DNA from: Nectonema munidae
Taxonomy: Eukaryota > Nematomorpha > Nectonematoida > Nectonematidae
Length of the DNA stretch: 64,000 nucleotides
Reading direction: 5' to 3'
NCBI GenBank assembly: GCA_030549495.1
Contig: JAUIRK010000101.1
Coordinates: forward strand, 682,001 to 746,000
How positions within the stretch are numbered: the stretch's first letter is position 1; every line of letters begins with the position of its first letter. The position numbers and the translations under genes are program-made. Of this stretch, positions 54,101 to 63,100 are shown in pieces. The notes under the pieces are model-generated. The model was not told the DNA's origin. It saw only the letters and a list, made by a program, of their open reading frames with translations, and ran no database searches.

Positions 54101-57100
54101 TATGAGCGGGAAAGTGTTAAAAATAAATCTAGTTCTTCATGAAGATTATAAATATCATTCATTATACTCTTTCAGCTGTTAGATGTGGTTTGTGTGTATA
54201 AAATCCACAATTTTAGTCTCGATATGATAAATTAAAAAGTTAAGTTGCCTTATTTGCTTACAAACTGTTCTACATTGAAAAAATGGGCTTGATTTAAGGT
54301 TATTGTATCTTCTAATTTTTGAACATTCAAACCTCAACAGTTTGTTTGTACGATATTTAAATTATTCTACTTATTTCTTGCCGTCGTTCTCTGAGTATGA
54401 CAATCATATCGAATTTTAGAAATCTTGCACTGGCTTGACGTCAAATTTTTCTTCTTTGATTCATGCTTATTTAACTGATTTCATTGGTTACTGAGGAGAA
54501 ACCACAAAAGCTAACGACTTATGATTCGGCAATACCTTCTTCGGACCTCTTTGATCAATAAAGAGGCCGACAACAGCAGTTTTTTGGATAAATTTCTGGA
54601 GCTAAATTTTTTGCAAACATCTTGATATCATCTTTAAAAAATCTCTAAAAGGACAAGAAGACATTTTAAAACGCTTTAAAATAATTTTAAGTAAAGATCA
54701 CATTTTAACTCTTGCATTTGATAAAAGAACTACCGAGGAACAATTTTAGTATTATAGAAAGGGCTAGTTTTAAGGTTGTATTCTAAAATGCAAGCGTTAT
54801 AAATGTAATATCTTCGTTCAATTGTGAACTACGCTCACCTACAGACCAAAAGTATATTTTATATTACTCGCAATGGCCTCATCAAGGTTTTCAACGATGT
54901 TGGCTGCATACTCGCAAAATTAGTTTTAGAAAAGTTCCCCAAAAAAACTTTGCGTTGTTGGTATTTGATAACCTCTTGATAAGTCCTTGCCAAGTCGGAG
55001 GTCGCCCGCTTTTGCCGTTAGTCCTTAATAACCAATCAAATGAGTGAATTAAGTATCATTCAAAGAATACAAATTTAAGGACAGGATAGATCAAGATTAC
55101 CGAATTTTGAATATAAATTTCCAAAAAAAATAATGTAAGGAAGTACCAGTTTTGTAAAATTAAAATGAGAAAATGAGGAATCTTATATTTATTTTTTAAA
55201 AATGATAATAAAATTATACACACATGATGTTAAATTATAGGATGAAGTTGTTTTCGAGTTGCCCTCTAACTAAACTGACTTTATTTTTCAATAACCTACC
55301 GTCGATAAAATATTAGGGTAACGAGAAAGCTTAACCTCTATCATGACATCATTTGCTTTACCTACTATCTCTATTAAAGGAGCACGTATCTATAACGACC
55401 ACATTCAAAATTTCACCAATTAATCTTAATCGAGCTCATTCGACCTTTATTGCTACAAACTTTTCACGACTTTTTATTCTTCTTTTTTTGACTACAACAG
55501 CACTATCTTTATTTTTATTGTGTATATAGAAAATTTCATTTTAATTATTTTATGCAGGATGTAATATTTTTAAAAATGAATTTTTAGATTTCAAAAACTT
55601 CCTAACATTGAAGACTTTTCAGAAAGGTGATGTAGTCGTTGATTTCATTGAAATACTTCCATCTGATTCGCCAGATACAAAGTTCATATCCTTAAACATC
55701 AAAGTTTTCTCAGATGAAATCAAGAGTTCTGAAGTACAAGATGCGTTACTTTCAGAATTTCACAGTAATCTCAATAAAAATAATGGGAGTGTGGGCTCTG
55801 AAAGCTTTTTGGTCGATCCAAAGTTCTATCTCGATAACCAAGGTGATTCGATGATACTTTATATCTCATATAAATGATGTTTATGAATACATTTGAAGAG
55901 CTTTGGATTCTCTATCACAAAAATTCGTTTGTATACAATGCATAAATGTTTGCCTCGTAATTTACTTCAAGGGTTTTTTTATGTGAATAGTAATAGTAAA
56001 TGTTTCTTTGAACAGTAGTCATTGAAGATGCGTAATTTGTACTGGATTCAATTCCGTTTTCAGAGCAGAGAGGATAAAACCACCCTTTAATCTATTTTTA
56101 ACACTGTTATAACTAAATTATCTGAAAAAATTAATTTTTTCCCATTTTAACAATGAATTATTACTCAATTTTGGAATAAACTCCTGATTTTTTTAAACAA
56201 ATTCCAGTATAAACTCTTATTTTATAAGTAAAAAGAATCATATTATTCAATCATATGCTTTCCTATTAGTAGCGAAAAAATAAATTTCTTTGGATTCAAA
56301 AAACTTGATACCTAACATAATTTATTCATATTTCCTGACCCTTTCCAAAATATCTTTCAGTATAATGACTTGAGTGATTATGTAATACAATGTTCAAGAA
56401 GATTGGATTTTGGATTTGTGATCAAAGATAGCAGATCTTCATGTAGAATTTGGATTCATTACAACAGAATAAAGACTTCGTAAATAAATTTAAACGTAAT
56501 ACCTTGAAAAAGGCAAACTTTTGCAAAAAAAAGCTTATTAAATAGGCCATTTGTCTTTATTAAATAGAGTACATTGACAATCATAATTTAAATATGGCAA
56601 AGTTGAAAAGCGATTTTCTTAAATGCTTTTATGAAAATAAATTTTACTTGTAAATGTAGTAAATTGTGTCTTTATTTTTAGTAACTAAAGGAAATAACAA
56701 GGAAAAACAGGTGTATTACAGAACGAAAAAATTTAAATATACTATACAGTAAAACCTTTTTAAGACAGCCACCCGTGGGACCAGAAAAAAGTGGCGCTCT
56801 TAGCAGGTGGCTGTTATATTAAGGTTCTTTCTTATTAAGTAAAATATTTGTCATAAAATAATTAGTAAGATACTTTAGAAGAGTTTAGTGGATCAACTAA
56901 ATATGTTATTGTCATACCGATATGTATACAAATGAGGGATAAAAGATTGAAAATAACTCAGCAACAATGAAAACGTACAAAAAAAGGAGAAAAAATGCAT
57001 ATAAATGAGAAATTCAGACCATAAAATATATAAGATATATAAGTGTTTCTTATTTGATTTTCAATTTGGAAATCTTAATATGTTTTCGTTATTCGATATT

Positions 57101-60100
57101 TATTTTTCCAAAATCTTGACGCAGTAAAACTTTAATTTTTAGGTAAACTTTAGAAAATTATAAAAATTAAATATTTATTAAATATATAATAATATAAGTT
57201 TTATATATCATAATTTCTGATAAAGAATATTTTCATTAGCTCAGAAACAGATCTTAGAAAAAGAAATAAGTGGATATATCTAAATGAAAATAAATTTTTA
57301 TATGTTTTAGGAAAGCAAAATTACTATATTTTTGAAGTGTAAAAGTAGCAAAGGATACTTTTCAAGTACTTTTTCGCACAACAGAGGTACTTTTAAGAAA
57401 ATATACAAGTGGTAGTTGTTAGAATAAAACCATCAAAGTCAAAGTTAAAGATAAAGGAAGCTTACTAGTTATATTGTATCTTTTCGAACAGTAGAGCTTA
57501 CTAATTATGAAATGGATTTTGACTAGTAGATGTAGCTAAATTATGTCGGTTATTTTTAAGTAACTAAATTGGGGAATTAATAAGGAGTTTAAACAGGTGG
57601 CCGTCTTATAGAGGTGAAAATTTTAAAGGTTATACTGTATTATATGAAATTAATGTATTGCTGAATTAAAATTATAAACAAAAATATTCAAGCCTGAGGC
57701 ACTTATGATGTGTATCTGAGAAGATAAATTTTACTTAGAAAATATCATGTATTAAAATTCTTTTTCAAATTCCCTTCCCCCTTACCTTCCACATTTGACA
57801 TTTCATAACGCTATTTATTGAACATTTCTTTCCCGATCTCTAAAAACGGGCATGCAATATTTGAATATCCATTAATAGTGTTTTTCCCAAAATCTACTGC
57901 TAATAGCCCTTTCGTGACCAGTGTATCATATATGATACAAAAACAATTTTACCTTCGTCTGCTTTTTCAAATAGTTTTGTATATGAATCTTCTGCTTTTT
58001 AATAAATATCGTCTGATTTTTCTGATCACTAAAGGATATTACACTTAATCATAAATTTGTTTTATTTAGCTGTAATTTGTAATCCACGTCATATTTTTTC
58101 AGACGACTACTACTACCAAATATTTACACTGATTACAAAGTTTAAAAATTATGACTTTGTTTGGAGACCCGAATTTCAGAATAAAAGCAGCTCCGTGTAT
58201 AAAGTTATCAAGGACTTGGCTGAGAAGGGCATGCAGACACTCTTCGAAAATAGCAAAGCCAAAAATTTCTACGTAGAGAACAAACTCCTCTCCGTTTATA
58301 ATGGGAAGCTCTTCGCCCAAAAATACTCAAATTTTTCAGTCTTTCACTACCTCATTCGATTGCGCTATGATTTCTCAAGTAAGACATCTTTTGTTTATTT
58401 TCCTTTTCTGGAACACGACTAACTTTGATTCTACAAGCTCTACGTTCAAACTAGTTTTTAGATCTCGGTATTGCACCGTTTCTAATAAAAATAATGAAAA
58501 CAAAAATCAAAAAATTTGCCGCTTCTTTCAATTTTTTTTGGATTTCAAAAAACAGAATCTAAATTGAATTTAGATTTGAGAAGGTATTTTAGATTTGAAG
58601 GGATAGATTTAGAAATAAAATTTTGAATTTTACAAACTACTATCCTCATGAACAAATTTTTTGTAATACAGTTGACAGTCTCCATCACATTTTTCTACTT
58701 TCTTCTTCTTGTCTTTTTCTTAAATCTGAGATAAAATTCCAATATTATGAGTTCTGGCAAATTTTTGGATAATAAATAATATGTCAACTCCATTTTTTCG
58801 AAATAGAAAAGTCTTTAGGTTTGTTGCTCTTCTATCTAGTTTCCTGAACAAATAAAGTCTGAATATTTTTGATTCTCATTAAATCAATAACTTCCTGCTT
58901 CATTACACATTTAGCTAACCAATTCTTAATTTTCGGATAAATTTATTTGACGTCAAACGGCCAATTTGGCGTAGCCCTCGTGTATATATCGCAGTTTTAA
59001 AGTGATGTTTCCGCGCGTTGCTTTTGAAGAATGCATTAGCCTCTTTGGAAATATGGTTTATGTTCATACTTTACAACTCGATGCTTTTCCTTACCAAGAT
59101 CAATTTTTATTAAGGATTTTGTAGCTTTAGCCTATAAGGCAGTAGTGTCTATTTATAATAATAAGTAGAGAAGTTTCTTTCTTCGCTGCAAACCTGATGT
59201 TTTCGGAATATGGCTTATTTAAAGTTGGCAAATACTCATCTTCTCACACTACCTTCATACGACCTATGTTCGCTTTTATAAAAGATAACTTTGCCAGGAA
59301 TAAATTTCACGAACATCCTGATAGTATTGCGGCTGGTTGTCTGGGACTGCTTATTGAGTAGTATTCGCAGCTCTTCTTAATATCTGATGGCCTTTCCATA
59401 CCCGCAAAATGAATCTTCACTCAATTATGATCTATCCGCCCTTACATTTAACAAAATATGTGTTTTATATTGCTTTTTGCGGGCGTCGGTATGATTTGGC
59501 GGGTATGACCCAGATGTGGATAACTATGTCCAAGGTCGCTAAACACAATATTGTTATATATTGTTTATTTTTTATTATGGGGTGGAGTAAGATTGGCTAG
59601 ACACTTGACTTCGATTTTCTCATAGTTCGATACAAGCGCTACAATTGTGCCGTTTCGATAAAAACAATCCAATGTGGATTTACCTTTACCTTATTTTTCA
59701 TTTTTCTCTGAAAGACAACATTCTAAAAAAATTAAAATCTTTTTTAGCGATTCTATTAATTATTATTCATTCACTACAATATGATTTTGAAAATATATTT
59801 TCAAAAATTTTAACTTTTTCATGTTTTCACTCCTGCAATTTAGTTAAAATAAACCGAAATCTCATTCCGATTTACTAAATTTTTGAAACTTAAATATGCT
59901 TTGATGCAATCTTAAAAATGATACGCTATATCAAGAATTTTGTTTCAAGCCAAATTTATTTTGTTATACGATTAAGCTAAATAATCTTAAAACTTCTCAT
60001 AGGCTTATACTAAAATCTGTTTTTGAAAATGATTTTTACGAAATCTGTTGATATCTTTTTATTAAGAATGCTAGCTCCCTTACAAGTAGAATCTAAACCG

Positions 60101-63100
60101 ACGATAAAATCTTCTTTTCAAATGGTTCAAATTGTTTGAAGGAAAAATCTGAAAAAAGTATGTAAATAAGATAGCTGATTAAAGCAAGAATATAAATCTA
60201 TGGTTTCTTCATATTCTTTGTTAACCCTTTCGTGACCAGTGTATCATATATGATACATAAACAATTTTACCTTCATCTGCTTTTTCAAAAAGTTTTGTAT
60301 ATGAGTCTTCTGCTTTTTAATAAATATCGTCAGATTTTTCTGGTCACGAAAAGGTTAATATTATATTTTGCCACTAATTTTACAATTTCACAAAGAAGAT
60401 TACTCTTCGAAACTTGAGTCGTTTAAAAATTGAGTGTTTTACTTTTTAGCTATCTTTTTAAACAAATATGCTTTTTACAGATAAAACCGAAAATTTGGAG
60501 GATTACTTAACGGATGCCATCTACAGTTTCGATAGGAAATTTGGAAACACAAACTTAATCATTTCTCCGGACGGACTTGGAGTTCCTGAAATGAATCCTC
60601 ACTCTCTCAAATTTTATATCAAATTTGAAAAACTCAAATCCTTGAACACTTCAAATTATGAAGAATATTTCAAAGAGGAACTTAAAAAAGGGGTATATTC
60701 TTTTTAATTTATATAAATATGTTTTATACAATGATCGGCAGAGAGCATTAAAGTGCATTATCTTGATCACGACATCGCAATCATCATTCTAGATATGGAA
60801 GAACATTCTTCTCTTGGATGCGATACCAACGATTAAAAAATTTAGTTGACAATTTTGACTGAAAGTGGGATTTTGAAACTTAAATGATTTTGTGATTAAG
60901 CTTTATCTAGTCTTTATAAATTGCATATGTCACTAATACTTTCTACACTTTAGAAGAAATGATTTTAGGTTGAGGAGAATCTTTACGTTTATCATATAAA
61001 ATTTCTTTTATATCTTTTAAACATCCGTAAGTCAAACAACATTAATTATTACGCATATGTTAAATATTATTAATAGTTATATTTAGAAATTAGAATTAGA
61101 ATTTTTTAAAAAAGCTACATAAAATCAGTAAAAAATACTATAAAAAGTAGTAGAAAGGGTGGTAAATTTTACTATAATGTCATTAATTTTACTTATAAAG
61201 TATTAAAATTTCGCATAGTTGTGGCTACTACTTTATATAGTAGTAGCTACTACTTATTTTTTCAGTGACATATTGAAAATGGATTAGTGAGATGTGGTCA
61301 AGTGGCCAGAAGATCAGCCAGGGGTTTAACTGAGGGGTGAGGCAAGCAATTTTCAAATGGGGAGAGGGGGGGGGGGTTGGAGGGCACAGGTATTTACGAC
61401 TTTTTTATTCTTTTTGAAGTATATAAAGTAAAATTTTATGTGAAATAAGATTATAGGGTTTTTTGCAATAAATTTTAAAAATTTTATGTCAAAAATATTT
61501 ATATTTATTAAAACAAATAAATCACACTGGTTCTCAGCTGGGGTACATTGAAAATTTTTGGAAATCCACTTGTAAAAAATACATTTAATATTGACTAAAG
61601 ATTTGACCTCAAACAGCCAATTTGCCGTAGCCCTCGTGTATTTATCTCAGTTGTGCATAATTTATCTGGCTTTGCCTCTGCGAGTGTCTCTACTCTAGGG
61701 TGTAACTTTCAATAGTAAAGGGTTTAGGTTCAAATCTTGAATCTACGATAAAGTTGAAGTGGTACTTAGCTCAAAGCGATTTATTGATCTCTGCCAGGAA
61801 TGGCCCCCGTTGAAAAAAAACATCATGATCCACGAAGTTCTAAAACAGTAACAATGTTCTAGCGTTTTTAGTCGAGGAATGTGGGATGATAAAACATACT
61901 ATGATTTTAAATGAGTTAAATAAAATCATCGTCTCTAAAAAATGTATATTCGCTTTAGCTGGAAAATGTTTTTCTAAAGTCTTCGATCGCAGGCAAAGTA
62001 TTTGAAATTACTGTCGATGAAATCAAAACAATTGTTTCGAGTGAAGAAGATGCATCTGTTCAAGTGGACTTAACGATATTCGTTCCTAAACACATTGATT
62101 TGAGTAGGGAAGATGTCATTAAGAGTTTGGCCAGGACTGTCCATTCAAATCACAATCGACTAACAGGTAAAATACTATTTAGTTTTCAAGTTTTTCACTT
62201 GAAATTTTATTTGTTCCTTAAATTTATATTTTCTCTGATGTAAATGTAACATTTTTTTAAATATTATTTTTGTTTTCATATTGATACCTTATAATTTCCT
62301 AGAATAATCTTGCTCCGCCATGCCCTAGTTAACGCACATTTTAGTGTTAAAAAGCAATTTACCACAGAATGTGGGGAAAAAATTGTTATGAAAAATGCAA
62401 TAATACACAAAAAATATGTTTAAAAATTTTAATATACTTTAAAAATATATAAGGGGATCATTAATCTATAAGGGTTTGATTAAGGCTATATATGACAACC
62501 TATTCTGTTCAAATCGAGCATTTTACTGTCTTTGTTCATAGTTTGGCACGAACAGTACAATAATAGTCACTCCACGATATGATTGTGTTATAAGTTTAAA
62601 TTAAAATGTATTCTCAACATTTAAGACACAAATCTAATAATTGATGTTGACAAGTCTTTCAATCTGCTTCCCTCAAAAGAAAAAGAACTACAAAAAGAGG
62701 ACATATATATGGACTTAAGGGAAAGTAAGACCAAAAGTACGCCGAACTTGCTTTCAGAAACGTACAAACATTCTGACACGCTAGATGACCGCGATTTACA
62801 AAAAGCTTCAAATCCTGTTGGAATCGAAGTCATCACTTCTAATTACTACCCAACAACTAGTCATGGAACTAAAGAAAAAGCAATAAACGAAAGCCACATC
62901 TTATTGAAATCGACTATCGAAAAAAAGACAAACTACAAGGGAGAGGTTTCATTTCTTCTTTATTTTTTTCATCAGAATGAACTCATATCTTTTTTTTCTT
63001 CTTTAAAAATAAGATTCTCGCGAATATAGATGACGACTTTGAAACTGAGGATTCAAAAGAGCTGATATCCTCTCATAACAAGAATCGGGAAAATTTATGC

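Larger units (their letters stand above)
55843..58102 (+). other. intron 23 (2.3 kb)
   Basis: Phase-1 intron between SEA domains 9 and 10. Contains a pogo-type element (56747-57637) and a piggyBac-type MITE (about 57907-58036); the rest is featureless. Confidence 0.65.
58379..60480 (+). other. intron 24 (2.1 kb)
   Basis: Phase-1 intron inside SEA domain 10. Contains a SINE fragment (59579-59693), a piggyBac-type MITE (60225-60354) and a less AT-rich block (58830-59530). In that block 58949-58996 recurs at 61602-61649. No gene was recognised in the block. Confidence 0.6.
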
